NCBI GenBank assembly: GCA_963575745.1
Contig: CAUYUJ010014172.1
Span: 791,001 to 855,000, forward strand
Reading direction: 5' to 3'
DNA: 64,000 nt
Origin: Prorocentrum cordatum
Taxonomy: Eukaryota; Sar; Dinophyceae; Prorocentrales; Prorocentraceae
Positions 1 to 12,290 of the stretch are shown one piece after another. The translations under genes were made by a program, and so were the position numbers. Positions within the stretch are counted from its first letter, which is position 1. Each line of letters begins with the position of its first letter. A model generated the notes under the pieces. The model was given only the letters and a program-made list of their open reading frames with translations, made no database searches and had not been told where the DNA came from.

Positions 1-464
1 GGGACCCAGACGGCAATCCCACAAGAGCCCAAGAAAGGACTGAAGAAAGGGAGGAAGGCGACGAAGACGAGAAGAGAACCCCCGACACGACGCGGAAGAG
101 CGTGTCACGTGCGACGGCTCTCCCAACCCTCGGGACACAAGGTGTCACACGTTACGGCCTCCTGTGCGCCCCAGAAAACAGTCGCCGCCCAAGGTGCTGG
201 GCTGGCACGATGGCAGGATTTGCCGCAGGCAGCTGGATTCTTAGGAAGACAGGATTTGCCGCAGGCAAGACTTTGCTATCAAGAAGCAAAATCACAAGAC
301 CATGCCACGAGACATAAAATCTGCATGCCTAGGCGGCGATGGCTTCAAGGAAGCCGGAAAACACGGAAGAGAAGGGAGAGGTATGGGCAAGATCAGATTC
401 CAGCGGCTGCGATCGCCCTGCCAACTGGTACTTGGCGATGAACCAAGCACACAACGAAAGGTCC
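1..464. other. no gene recognised
   Basis: Several short overlapping frames are open here but none reads like a conserved protein. The only structure noticed is a short direct repeat of GGATTTGCCGCAGGC near 216 and 264. This is the downstream flank of the minus-strand channel gene, so it may hold its 3' UTR. Confidence 0.5.
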
Positions 465-878
465 TCACCTTGGCTGCTGCACGCGCCCCTCAACCTTGCC
501 CTTCATCTCCTCCAGCATGACCCGTACCTTCGCCGTTTCAATCGCGCTCGCCTGGCCCTTCAGGTACCAAGCCCCCTCCACAAACTCTTCCAAACTGACT
601 TGTTCGTCGCCATTATTGTCCAGCACCGCGAACGCAGAGACCACATTGCCGATTTCGAGTCCCATTCCAGATAGCCATTTTCTAACCTCATTCCTCTGCA
701 AGATTTGCTCGAGCTCTGACTTGTCGACGAACCCATCACCGTCCTGGTCCGCGGTCTCGAAGAACACCTTTATCTTCTTCGTGTTGCTCTTGATTTTGCG
801 CATCGTCTGGGTCGTCATGCTACCGTCGTCCAACGACGCCTTTTGAAAAGTCTCATGAAGGAACACATCCGCCATCAC
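465..878 (-). CDS. C-terminal exon of a voltage-gated cation channel with two EF-hands
   Basis: This 137-codon terminal exon encodes the end of an S6 helix followed by a cytoplasmic calcium-binding tail. It starts with the segment VMADVFLHETF, which corresponds to the S6-to-tail junction (GVxNGVFxQETF type) of dinoflagellate four-domain sodium/calcium-type channels. Two EF-hand loops follow: DQDGDGFVDKSE (canonical at positions 1, 3, 5, 9, 12) and DNNGDEQVSLEE (also canonical). The tail ends with a short Lys/Glu-rich helix and a stop at 465-467. The first codon is GTG preceded by AG, so this is an exon start and not a translation start. The protein would sit in a membrane and pass cations under voltage and calcium control. 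Family assignment is from motif recognition. Ion selectivity cannot be judged. Confidence 0.78.
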   Translation of the reverse strand: MMADVFLHETFQKASLDDGSMTTQTMRKIKSNTKKIKVFFETADQDGDGFVDKSELEQILQRNEVRKWLSGMGLEIGNVVSAFAVLDNNGDEQVSLEEFVEGAWYLKGQASAIETAKVRVMLEEMKGKVEGRVQQPR

Positions 879-1084
879 CTAGAGTAGGGCATAAAAGATG
901 GAAGCACGACACCCTGTCTGATGAGGTAGACGCTCACTTGATGGTTTCTTCAAGCAGAGTGTAGGCACGTGTACTGCTGCTTTGCAAGCGTCTGGGCCGC
1001 TGAACCGCTGCGTGCCAAGAACCCATGTTTCGGAGTGCTTCTACCCCAGGATTAGACGGTGGCGTTGGCATCATTACCCCCCAC
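879..1084 (-). other. intron of the channel gene
   Basis: On the minus strand the preceding exon ends ATCGAG and the intron begins GTGGGG at 1084. It ends CTAG at 879-880, and the next exon begins with G. Removing these 206 bases joins GFAVIE to VMADVFLHETF in phase 0, exactly across the S6 helix. A G directly after the acceptor AG is typical of dinoflagellate introns. Confidence 0.7.
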
Positions 1085-1485
1085 CTCGATCACTGCAAAG
1101 CCTAAAGCCAGTTGGTGGACCACGCAGAGGATCGCGTACCACTCGCTGACTTTGATGAGTTCGCGTGTGGTGGTGTACCAACTGCCAAGGAGCATCTCGA
1201 ACATGGACATTAACGACTTGCTGAATGTGCCGAAGTGTTCGAATATCGCCTGGCGATCGTCGATGGGGTTCTCGGCGTTGTCCCAGAAACTCTACCTCAA
1301 TATGTTGAGCAACAGCGCAAAGATCATCTCGACGAGCAATAGCACGCCAGAAGACCAGCCCAGCGCGGACAAGCTGCCTCTGATGGAGGCAAGGACCAAG
1401 TACAATTTCTCGTATCGTTCGATAGCGGAAGAGCAAGAAACGATACATGAGCATAACCCACGCAGGCGCGGATAGGAACGCAGGC
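1085..1485 (-). pseudogene. channel S5-pore-S6 exon interrupted by an in-frame TAG
   Basis: Read on the minus strand from about 1420, the frame gives a hydrophobic S5 segment (LYLVLASIRGSLSALGW, then GVLLLVEMIFALLL). A TAG follows at 1294-1292. The same frame then continues with FWDNAENPIDDRQAIFEHFG, a pore helix (SKSLMSMFEMLLGSW) and an S6 helix (EWYAILCVVHQLALGFAVIE), ending at the donor at 1085. Both sides of the TAG match the family without a gap, so it looks like a point nonsense change (CAG to TAG is the simplest) and not an intron. The 5' limit near 1485 is uncertain. No S1-S4 segment or earlier channel domain was recognised upstream, where the TG repeat begins. The gene is therefore either 5'-truncated, or its other exons lie beyond a very large intron. 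A sequencing error at 1292 is the main alternative. Confidence 0.7.
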
Positions 1486-1743
1486 CTCGCCGGCTCGACC
1501 ATTCAGTCTTCAGCGAAATCGAAGTCCGCCGCAAGCGCCGATTAGAGTGAGCTTTTCCGCGCAACCAGGAACAGCGCCTCGGTTGGGCAGCGCAGCACTC
1601 AGCCTGGTCCGCCCGTTCCGACACCGCGCCACCCAAACCCCCGCATGCATCGCAATAAACCTACAGCGAGATACCAAAACTCCGCTGCAAGCGCCGATGT
1701 TGACAAACACTGCGCGGCTGTACAACTTGAGATGATCATCAGA
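1486..1743. other. unresolved flank between channel exon and microsatellite
   Basis: Minus-strand frames are open here but give arginine- and cysteine-rich sequence unlike a channel. It is either intron sequence or the point where the channel copy is cut off. Confidence 0.3.
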
Positions 1744-3415
<1,672 letters not shown>

Positions 3416-3469
3416 TCTGTCTCCTTCGTGCCAGTTTGAAGTGCACCCACTCGTCGCCGCCGTTTTTGT

Positions 3470-3739
3470 TCAAGCTTTCCGGCGAGAGACGGGCCCGAGG
3501 CGCGCTCGCAGCCCGACCCCTCGGCACCCCGGTATCAAGATATCAGCGTTTTGCCAGTTCTGGGTTGACGTGGGCTTATCCTTGACCATGTTGATAGGCA
3601 AGACATGATCGCGCTCGCGATGTAGTCCCTCATCATCTGCCTGTTGAAGCCTCTGCCCAGGCTTGCCATCTGTGAAAGTGATGCAGGAAATGCACCCCTC
3701 CATGCCATAGTGCAACGAGCGCTGTCGGATGTCCGCCAA
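3470..3739 (-). CDS. possible exon, function unknown
   Basis: A minus-strand frame with no low complexity reads MADIRQRSLHYGMEGC near its start and DHVLPINMVKDKPTSTQ near its middle. It has balanced composition, unlike the neighbouring repeats. No domain is recognised. A second minus frame over the same bases is also open, so the choice of frame is not secure. It could be an isolated exon or a relic. Confidence 0.22.
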   Translation of the reverse strand: MADIRQRSLHYGMEGCISCITFTDGKPGQRLQQADDEGLHRERDHVLPINMVKDKPTSTQNWQNADILIPGCRGVGLRARLGPVSRRKA

Positions 3740-4465
3740 GCTTCGAACTCAAATGCTAGGCGGGGGGGCCAGCCTGCCGAGGGGCGGGCGGGCGCGCGCT
3801 ATTCATTAGCCAATTCGCAGCAGCTGCGGCGACGCTGCGAATCATGAGCGGGCCCGGGGGGGGCGTCTAAAACAACTCCCCCCGAGGCCCGCCCGGCGAG
3901 CTCCACCCGCGCGGGCGGGCGAACCTGTTTTTGGCATCGCCCCGACTTGTTCGTAAAAGCGTCGGAGCCCACGGCGACCGGCAGTCCGGCCTCAGACTAG
4001 CTCGCCGCGAACTCGACGCAGGTGCGTCGCACCCATGTCTCATGGCGGCCCAACCATCCCAAGAGGATGCAGTTGAGCCGCAATCATTCATCTCGAAGGG
4101 GGGTCCAACCACACCGTCGCTGGCCCCCCTCGTTCCCTTCCACGCACCCTCACCAGCGATCACGGGGGCCTCAGCTGTCAGTGTTGCAGCCGTCCGAGCT
4201 CCGCGTCCACGATGACCGCCAGTCACTGGCGCTGTCTTGCCATGGGGTGGAGGAATCCGTAGTCTGCTGCTCCGTGGCGACGCGCGCGCGCCATGCTTGG
4301 CGCCGCGGCACCTCTGCACCTCGGTGCCACGGAGCATCCCGGCGAAAGCCGCGGGCGGCGGGAGGACGCGCAGCCGGCGCGTGCCCAGGAGAGGCTGCCA
4401 CCGAGCCCTGTGGAGCGTCCCGCTGCCTCGGGTTCTCAGCACGGCGCCGCGTGGACTCTTGTTGA
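3740..4465. other. GC-rich stretch, no supported gene
   Basis: GGGCGGGC-type runs and arginine/proline-rich translations on both strands. Nothing conserved was seen. It directly follows the 3' side of the broken minus-strand gene. Confidence 0.45.
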
Positions 4466-5425
4466 TCATCTGGCGCGCGGCTGGTGTCCCTCTTCGTTCC
4501 TTTGCCGCTGCTCGCACTGCCCCCTTCCCCCTTCCCCCTTCCCCGCGCCATCGCCCCCCGACCGCGCGGCCTCGGGGCGGCCCTCAGGCTGCGCGGAATG
4601 AGGCCGCTTGGCACCTTTCGCAGAGGGCCCCCGCACCGATGCGCCACCGACATAATCAGCTGGCGCACCCGAGTACGTGGGCCTTGCCTTAGGCCGAGGG
4701 GCCCTGGGAAACTCGGCCCGAGGCCAGTATTCCTCAATGTCCGAGGCCATGGCAGCCCTGAGTTTGGCGAGCGGCCCAATGTCCCTTGCACCTGGAGCCG
4801 TCACGCACCATGCGGACCAACCACAGCTTGGCGCCTCTCGGTGACGATCTCCGGGGTTAATGCAATCCCAATCGATGGGGTTCAGCATATAATATCCCTC
4901 CTCTGCCATCGCCCGCCCGCTGACAGATGGCCACCATTCTGCGGGGGGAACCGACGGATTTTTCAGCGTCGCTGGCGCGCGGAGGTGTTCATTTTGGAAT
5001 ATGATCCACCTCCAGGCCAGCTTCCTCGTCTCCTCGACCTCGTAGGGATTCTGCGGCGGGGGCAACTCATCTTCTTGACATGTAGGCAACCAAGTGAAGA
5101 CCGTCATGATGTTGCTGTGGAGCGCGGTCTTACCCTGAAGAGCGTTTTCCCGACGTCAGACAATCGTCTTCGCATGGGTCCCAAACCATTTATCATGCGC
5201 ATTGTTCGTTGTGTTTTCGCTTTCCCTCGCGTTTGCCTCGAATCCACCTCTACCGCCAAACGAAGTCGAAGCGAAAACGGCCCACGATATCGCCAAACAA
5301 CACCATTTGGGTCCAGCCCTTGCGCTGGACGCGACGCGATCAGCGTCTTCCCCGGCCCGTCTCTTCGGCCCGAGGTCGCGGACATCACCCGGGCGAATCT
5401 TCTTCTCAAGGCATATGCTTCATTT
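4466..5425 (-). pseudogene. decayed coding region, unknown protein, 3' part
   Basis: One minus-strand frame is coding-like for about 950 bases, broken only by a TGA at 5158-5156. It runs from about 5425 through KKIRPGDVRDLGPKRRAGED, then THAKTIV, the TGA, RRENALQGKTALHS, MTVFTWLPTCQEDELPPPQN and YYMLNPIDWDCINPGD. The last third, below about 4700, becomes Gly/Pro/Arg rich and ends near 4466. The middle part is Trp-rich and globular in appearance. TGA for CGA (Arg) would explain the stop. I do not recognise the family. The pieces at 5535-6644 on the same strand probably belong to the same ancestral gene. Confidence 0.4.
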
Positions 5426-5534
5426 TGCTCGGTATCAACAATACTGCACTGTCTTCCGACATGCGAAGCCCATCAACGCCCCAATTCGGTCGCGGCAATA
5501 TCTGCGGCACAGAAGGCACCCGTCATCCCAAAGA

Positions 5535-5935
5535 TTAGGAGCGCATAGCGTCCTTCTTGTCTTTGGAAGCGAGCTCGTCGCCGTCGTCCTCGTTGGGCAG
5601 GCGGCGGATCTCACAATTCTGCTTCGCAAAATCAGCGCAAACCGCGCCGAGCTTAAGATGGACCAGCAGGGCCGCGAATCGTCGGTCATAGACCAACGTC
5701 CACGACGCCCGTGCATGCTGGATGCCCGACACAGTCAGCCGCGTAAATTCGTGGATATCCGTCCACTTAAGGCGAAACGTGTTGCCAGAGTGCCAGGGTG
5801 CCGCCATGCAGTATCCAGACGTCCTGGTTTTCAAAAAGACGAGGCTGGAAAATAACCAAATGCATGTCGGACAACGGATGCGGGTCATCAAGTTCGAAGA
5901 CGCTGGCATCCAAGTCCTGGCCAGCCAGCGACCTC
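5535..5935 (-). pseudogene. decayed coding region, unknown protein, middle part
   Basis: Two overlapping minus-strand frames join here. The upstream one reads LDASVFELDDPHPLSDMHLV and then LFENQDVWILHGGTLALW before a stop. The other takes over at GNTFRLKWTDIHEFTRLTV and continues to CADFAKQNCEIRRLPNEDDG and a stop at 5535. Both halves look like real protein, and the switch happens inside continuous sequence without obvious splice sites, which suggests a one- or two-base frameshift. Family unknown. Confidence 0.4.
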
Positions 5936-6151
5936 GCTCATCCGCCTGGTCTGAACCACCCTGGTAGCGATCCGTCTGCTTCGACGTTCTCGCCAATCTG
6001 CGTTTTCTCTGCAACTGTCCGCGCTCCGAAATCACCCCATTCCCAACTCCATACAACGGGTTCGTCGCGCGTAGCATACGGTCCCCTTTTAGTCGGAAGA
6101 CACGCGATCGACCTATATTGGCAAATCCCCTGGAGATCGTTCTTCGGCGCT

Positions 6152-6644
6152 TTATGGCACCCGGTCATAGGCCGCCCCAATGGCAGCGTCATTCAGGGGA
6201 ACGGCAATGGTTCTTGGGAATCTCGCGGCCGTTTCGCACCCGATGCGCATGCATTTAAGGTCTATAATCCGAACGGAATGACCCTTGTATGTACGCACAC
6301 ATCGACGACACCCGACCCAAAGGCGGCCAGACATGGGTTCCCTCATCGGCGTCATCTTCCTCCACTGTTTCGTCCCCAAAACTGTCCTCCCAGTCATCGG
6401 GCTCGGCGGTCGGACCCGGGCCCGCGCCTGTCAGATCCGCATCCAGGACCTGAACCGCGTTGGGAGGCAGTTGAGCGAGGGCGTGCACGAAGCGTGCCCA
6501 CGCTCGGTCGCGCCTCTCGCCGTTCAACATCTTGACGATGACGCGCGCTTCAATCCACCCCCCTGAGCTGCGAACGTGAGCCGCGCTGTGCATCGCCAAG
6601 TTGACGATGAGCGAGCCGAGGCGTCCAGCTGCCTCCACGTCCAT
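6152..6644 (-). pseudogene. decayed coding region, unknown protein, 5' part
   Basis: Minus-strand coding-like sequence begins near 6644 (MDVEAAGRLGSLIVNLAMHS) and runs through RRDRAWARFVHALAQLPPNA into an acidic stretch (DDWEDSFGDETVEEDDADEG). A second frame carries VRIIDLKCMRIGCETAARF. A further piece between 6192 and 5938 ends TQIGENVEADGSLPGW. The order is consistent with one gene running 6644 to 4466. Frames change several times, so either several small introns are present or, more likely, this is a pseudogene. Confidence 0.38.
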
Positions 6645-6789
6645 ACCCGAATACCACGCCAGTCAGCGTCGCTCACTGAATAAATCCATCGGGATGAGAC
6701 GGGAGTTCGACTGCGTTGAAACGGGCGCGCAGGAAGCGGCGAGCTTTTGCGGCAGCATCAGCTGTCAATCGACGAAGGTGTTCGAGCAA
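6645..6789. other. no gene recognised
   Basis: Short flank between the broken gene and the GGCAC repeat. Nothing specific seen. Confidence 0.3.
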
Positions 6790-6923
6790 TGGGTCACGGC
6801 AAATAGGCACGGCACGGCACGACACTCGGGCGGCAACCGCTGCCGACCCTAACCAGTAGGCACGGCACGGCACACGAGCAGGGCACGGCACGGCACGCGG
6901 GACGTAGATACATGTGCATATAC

Positions 6924-6955
<32 letters not shown>

Positions 6956-7020
6956 GTAGATAGAGAGAGACAGAGAAACAAAAAAAAACGCGAGAGAGAG
7001 AGGACTGTCTCGCGTGGCAA
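6790..7020. repeat. GGCAC pentamers, (GATA)n and a purine tract
   Basis: GGCAC/GGCACGGCAC pentamer clusters at 6808-6900 are followed by (GATA)n at 6925-6963 and an A/G-rich tract to about 7010. The same GGCAC cluster recurs at 8105-8210. Confidence 0.85.
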
Positions 7021-7089
7021 CATGATGGACCCACGAACGCGGAAAGGGATATAGACATGTGGAACATGGACACGTTTTCACGATACCCA

Positions 7090-7250
7090 ACTGGGCAACA
7101 CCTCACGAAACATCCCACGAGACACTTCACGAAACATCCCACGAGACACCTCACGAAACATTCCACGAGACACCTCACGAAACATTCCACGAGACACCCC
7201 GCGAAACATTCCACGAGACACCCCACGAAACATTCCACGACGACAGGCAA
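7090..7250. repeat. 25-bp tandem repeat
   Basis: About six units alternate ACGAAACATTCC and ACGAGACACC half-units. Sequence drift is small, mainly T/C exchanges. Confidence 0.85.
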
Positions 7251-7260
7251 CCACTCAACC

Positions 7261-7835
7261 AAGGCGGTGTGGTCGTGCTGGGGAGTGGTCGTGCTGGGGT
7301 GTGGTCGTGCTGGGGGGTGGTCGTGCTGGGGGGGGTCGTGCTGGGGGGGTGGTCGTGCTGGGGGGTGGTCGTGCTGGGGCGTGGTCGTGCTGGGGCGTGG
7401 TCGTGCTGGGGCGTGGTCGTGCTGGGGTGTGGTCGTGCTGTGGTGAGGTCGTGCTGGGGTGTGGTCGTGCTGGGGTGTGGTCTTGCTGGGGTGGGTCGTG
7501 CTGGGGTGGGTCGTGCTGGGGTGTGGTCGTGCTGGGGTGTGGTCGTGCTGGGGTGGGGTCGTGCTGGGGTGGGGTCGTGCTGGGCTGGGGTGTGGTCGTG
7601 CTGGGGTGTGGTCGTGCTGGGGTGGGGTCGTGCTGGGGTGTGGTGTGGCTGCGGTCGTCGTGCTGGGGTGGGGTCGTGCTGGGGTGGGGTCGTGCTGGTG
7701 CTGGGGTGTGGTCGTGCTGGGGTGTGGTCGTGCTGGGGTGTGGTCGTGCTGGGGTGTGGTCGTGCTGTGGTCGTGCTGGGCGTGGTCGTGCTGGGGTGTG
7801 GTCATGCTGGGGGTGTGGTCGTGCTGAGGTGTCCC
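7261..7835. repeat. 15-16-bp GC-rich minisatellite
   Basis: About 36 copies of GGTCGTGCTGGGGTGT with small length variants, including runs of extra G and a few GCTGGTGCTGG slips. Because the unit is often 15 bases, several frames stay open (His/Thr/Pro/Arg or Gly/Trp/Arg repeats). These are not genes. Confidence 0.95.
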
Positions 7836-7849
7836 GCACCCTGTGATTA

Positions 7850-9299
7850 ATCGATCGGGATTTCAAAAACAAGCGTTTCGCCTGAGACATCCTCAAATTT
7901 TAATCCACCGGCCTCCTTCGACCTCGATATTTATCAGGGAAAGAATCCGCCGGCCTCCTTCAAGTTGGGCACCGGGGACATGTTTACATAGGAAAAGAGA
8001 ACCCTGGGCCTATGCCCTTTCCTGGAAAAAACTGAAGAAAAAACGGGGCACGACGAGGCAAGACACGACACGCTGGCGGCACCCAGTTTTCCGCATTCCA
8101 GAGACGTGGCACGGCACGGCACGGCGACGCAAGCGGGCACGGCACGGCTCGCGGGGCTCGGGCGACACTTCCCCTGCATCCCAGGGGTCATGCATGGCAC
8201 GGCACGGCAGCAACGTGTTCCGCATCCTGGGGGCGAGACTAGACCTCCCGAGTGGGATTGAAGACCCTTCTGTCCTTCGCTGCGTCGGCCTCCTCCGAGC
8301 ACCGAACCGGGCGGGCCCCCCGCGCCCTCCTGCGGCACGGCCACGGCCTCTGGCCACTCGGGCGCGGGCGCGGCGATCTGGCCCGACTTGCGCGGCACCT
8401 CGCGCGCTCGGAGTCGCTCTCCCAGGCTGGCTGCACAGAACCAGGGTGGACTGCGGAGTCCTCTCCAGAAGGGCTCGATGTATAGACGCCCCAGCATCCC
8501 ACACCTTTGGAAGTCGATGCGCCTGCACACACCAAGCCCCTTTGCAACCACACGACCAAGTGTACACATCGAGCCCTCCCACCTCTGGCGGTGCGCGGAA
8601 GGGGGCGGGGCGAGGGGGTGCCTTCTGAGAAAGCTTGGGGCAGGAGGCATCTGAGAAGGGCTCGGAGACCTCTGAGAAGGCTCTGTGAAAGGACGGCGAG
8701 CCTCTGAGAAGCCCTCTGCGTTCTGAGATGGCCGTCCCCCTCGCACCGCTCCCGCCCAAGACCCTCTCGAAACCGATCTCCAAAACCCTCCAGGGATCCA
8801 TCCTGGCCCGTTTTTCTAGCCGCGTCCTGCCGTGGCGACGAGAGCCCACTCAAATTTGGAAACACATGCAAAACAGCGCCGTCGCCGGCGTCATCGCCGA
8901 GTCCCGCAGATCGGTCTTGGCTCTTGGCGTAGGGCTGCTCGGGCGCGGGCTCGACGACCTGGGCCAGCGTTTGACGCGCCTCGCCGCCGCCTTGGCGGGC
9001 TAGCGTCCGCAGCCCGACGGCGGCCTCGGGCGCCGCCTCGGCGCGGCATACATCCTGGCTTCGCGACGGCTCCAGGCCGCCTCACACTGCCAGAAAGCAT
9101 CCACGTCCACGGCTGCTCTGGCCATGCCCTGGATGCCAGCAGGCCAGGATCGATTGCTAGCGCGCATGGCGCACGCCCCGGCCCTGGCGGGAGGAGCCGC
9201 CACGAGTGCCAGCGGTAATGAAGCCATGGCCTGGACCCCTTGGGAGCAGTGGCTGGGGCTGCCTCCCTAGAGGCCTCCGGAATGGGGTCCGAGTAGCTG
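7850..9299. other. no gene recognised
   Basis: GC-rich sequence with small repeats: CCGGCCTCCTTC near 7909 and 7950, GGCAC clusters at 8105-8210, and TCTGAGAAG spaced irregularly at 8625-8725. A segment ending GCCGTGGCGACGAG near 8841 resembles 29098-29145, so part of this is a dispersed repeat. No convincing protein. Confidence 0.45.
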
Positions 9300-9410
9300 G
9301 GGTCGGAAGATCGCGCCGCATCACCGATACAGCGGCGATGCATCCACGATGCATCGGCGATGCACAGGCGATGCACTGGTGACGTCGGCGATGCATCGGC
9401 ACAATCGGCG
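9300..9410. repeat. GCGATGCAT short tandem repeat
   Basis: About eight degenerate copies of CGGCGATGCAT/ACGATGCAT. A flank without a gene follows to 9830. Confidence 0.75.
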
Positions 9411-9834
9411 TGGAAAAAAACGGCTACTCCGATCCGTTCTGGGAGGCCTGGACTGCCCGCCCCGACGGGGCGGCCAGGTGCCCACGTCCACCGCTCCTCG
9501 AGGGACCCTGCGGGGGGGGGACCCCGAGCACGATCCCGAGGCAGTGGGTGGGGCTGCACTCTGGCGGTGGCCGCCTGGCTGCGGGAGGCGGTCGAGCAGC
9601 TGGCGCACGACGCGCCCGTGCTCGCGCCGCAGCTCGACCAGCAGGTCGTCGAAGCGCGCAAAGCCGGCGTGCGGCCTCAACGCCAGGCCGCCTTCGCCGC
9701 CCGGGCCTGACGCCTCCGCTGAGGCCATTGGACCCGGAGGTGGGGATCTGTCGGACGCTACGACGCTAAGACGAAGCCAGGACGATCATGAAATCGAGCG
9801 AGGATGAATCGTGGATCTCTGAGATCTGGTGGCT

Positions 9835-10055
9835 CAGGAGGGAGGAGGAGGAGGAGGAGGAGGAGGAGGAGGAGGAGGAGGAGGAGGAGGAGGAGGAGGA
9901 GGAGGAGGAGGAGGAGGAGGAGGAGGAGGAGGGAGGAGGAGGAGGGGGAGGAGGAGGGGGAGGAGGAGGAGGAGGAGGAGGGAGGAGGAGGAGGAGGAGG
10001 AGGAGGAGGAGGAGGAGGAGGAGGAGGAGAGGAGGAGGAGGAGGAGGAGGCCTCG
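9835..10055. repeat. (GGA)n microsatellite
   Basis: About 220 bases of GGA/GAG with occasional GGGGGA. Poly-Glu, poly-Arg, poly-Gly, poly-Ser and poly-Pro frames result on the two strands. It has triplex-forming character. Confidence 0.95.
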
Positions 10056-10059
10056 GGCG

Positions 10060-10679
10060 CCGCGGCCTCGCCGGAGCTTCCCAGAACGCTCCCAGAGCGT
10101 TCCGGAGGGCTCTGCGGCGGCTTCCTCGTCGTCCCGGCCCCGTCCGAGACGTGGCAGGGCCTCGGGGGCCCAGGAGCTTGAGCCCGACGGGCGGCGGAGC
10201 AGGAGCGGGCGCGGGCGGGCAGAGTTCTGCGTGCGCGCCTCCCGCTCCGCGGGCCGCCCGCCTGCCGCCCGGGCCGCAGGCGGAGCGGGCCGTCCGCGCG
10301 GACGGAAGGGGGGGGGGCGAGGAGAGGTGAGGAGCAGCAGCAGTCGGCCGCGCGCACAAACGGGTTGGGAGAGGGGGGGAGGCTTCTTGGAAGCAGGGTG
10401 TTTCTGAGAGGCCTTCCCCCCTCGCCCTGGCCCCCTTCTGCGCGCGGCCGCGCGGCGAGGAGCAGCAGCAAGCGGGGGGAGATCGAAACGACCTCCTGAC
10501 CTTGGCCTGCGGGCAGGTGGGTTCCCGAGAGAAACAAGTTCAGTGCACCCGGGCTTCCCTCGGGTCACAGAGGGGGGCTAACTATTAGAGGTGCACTCCT
10601 GCGATCGTATGCTAATCTCGTAGCTCTGCGTTCACCTACGCCAGAGACGCCCAAAGCCCTTATCCAGACGTAACGCGCA
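10060..10679. other. GC-rich flank, no gene recognised
   Basis: Very GC-rich with Arg/Pro/Ala-rich translations in all frames. No motif found. Confidence 0.4.
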
Positions 10680-10874
10680 CTCAGCCACGATGGTTGTTAC
10701 ATGTTATGTGGTGCACCGGGGTCCGATACACACTCGCGTATCAGAACTTAGAACAACATTGCATGATCAGAGTGAGGGGGCCGAAAGGTCATTCATTGTG
10801 ACTGGGTGCGTGGCTGAAGTGAGAATCCGTGGTGAGGATTATGTTTGTTGCGTCGTTGTTGTTGATATTGTTGA

Positions 10875-10909
<35 letters not shown>

Positions 10910-11001
10910 TTGTTTGTTTCTGTTGTTCGTTGTTTGTTATTTGCTGTTTGATGTGTTGGTTGTTGTTTGTTGTGTGATGTTATTGGTGATGGTGGTGGTG
11001 G

Positions 11002-11032
<31 letters not shown>

Positions 11033-11513
11033 GTAATTGCTCTTGTTGAATTCTCACATCAGAAGAATAATTATTGTTGATCCCCCCCGCCGGTGCATAC
11101 CGTTGTTGCTCAATCAAAGTGTGCCCCTCGACGCTCGCACCTTGTCTTTTATCTGGGAAAATCTTGAAGCTCAAACTGGGCCCCTGGCCCCCGGATTACA
11201 ACAACGGCTCCCGCCTGAGACTTCCTTACAATTTAGCCAGGACCCCCTCTCCCGCCCGAGATTTCCTCGCATTTGATTCAGGAATCGCGCTTTCGCTTGG
11301 GACTTCCTTACAATTGATTCAGGAATCGTTCTCCCGGCACTCTGGCGTCGCGCTCTCGCTGGAGACTTGCTTGCTAACTACTGAAAAGCAACGCCCTTGC
11401 GGTGGAACGTCCTGCTATTTACTCAAGCGCCACGCTCCCGACACCCAGGCACCCAGGAGTCGCGCTCACGCTTAGGACTCCCTCACAGATTACCTAGGAA
11501 TCGGGATCTCGCT

Positions 11514-12290
11514 GCCCGTCGTGGCCCCGTTGCAGCCTTTCGTGGCCCCTCTCGCTTTGTTTCGTGGCCCCGTTGCAGCCCTTCGTGGCCACGTCGCAGC
11601 CCTTCGTGGCCCCGTTGCAGCCCCTCGTGGCCTCCTCGCTGCCCTTCGTGGCCCCGTTGCAGCCCTTCGTGGCCCCTCTCGCTTTGTTTCGTGGCCCCGT
11701 TGCAGCCCTTCGTGGCCCCCTCGCTGCCCTTCGTGGCCCCGTCGCAGCCCTTCGTGGCCCCGTTGCAGCCCTTCGTGGCTCCCTCGTTGCCCTTCGTGGC
11801 CCCGTTGCATCCTTTCGTGGCCCTCTCGCTGCCCTTCGTGGCCCCATAGGTATACGTATGCCCTTCGTGGCCCTCGCTCGTTCGCGCCCGTGGTGGCCCC
11901 ATATGCATGCCCTTCGTGGCCCCGCTGTCGCCCTTCGTGGCCCCTTCGCTGCCCTTCGTGTCCCCGTTGCTGCCCTCAGCGGCCCCGTCCTTACCCTCCG
12001 CGGCCCAGAAAACGTATACCCTCGTGGCCCCCGCTCGTTCGCGCCCATTGTGGCCCCATGTGCGTACCATTCGTGGCCCCGCTGTCGCCTGTATGGCCCC
12101 CTCACTGTCGTACGTGGCCCAGTTGCTACCCTCAGTGGCCCCATCGTTGCCTTCTGTGGCCCCGCATTATCTGCCCTTCGTGGTCCCCGCTCGTTCGCGC
12201 TCTTCGTGGCCCCATACGCATTCCCTTCGTGTCCCCGCTGTCGCCCTTCGTGTCCTACTTCGTGTCCTTGTGGCCCTGCTGTCGTTCTCT
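11514..12290 (-). repeat. 21-bp minisatellite, minus orientation
   Basis: About 36 units of GGGGCCACGAAGGGCAGC type (seen on the plus strand as CCTTCGTGGCCCC). Most units are 21 bases, a multiple of three, so a 493-codon frame is open on the minus strand and others on the plus. The codon pattern simply repeats the unit. Confidence 0.95.

Noticed and set aside
7261-7835. CRISPR-like regular repeats
   Set aside because: Units are directly adjacent without unique spacers, and the genome is eukaryotic.
6849-7896. 318- and 263-codon frames rich in His/Thr/Pro or Gly/Trp
   Set aside because: They follow the 15-16-bp minisatellite unit and exist in several frames at once.
9758-10568. Poly-Leu, poly-Glu and poly-Ser frames
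   Set aside because: Products of the (GGA)n tract and GC-rich flanks with no conserved sequence.
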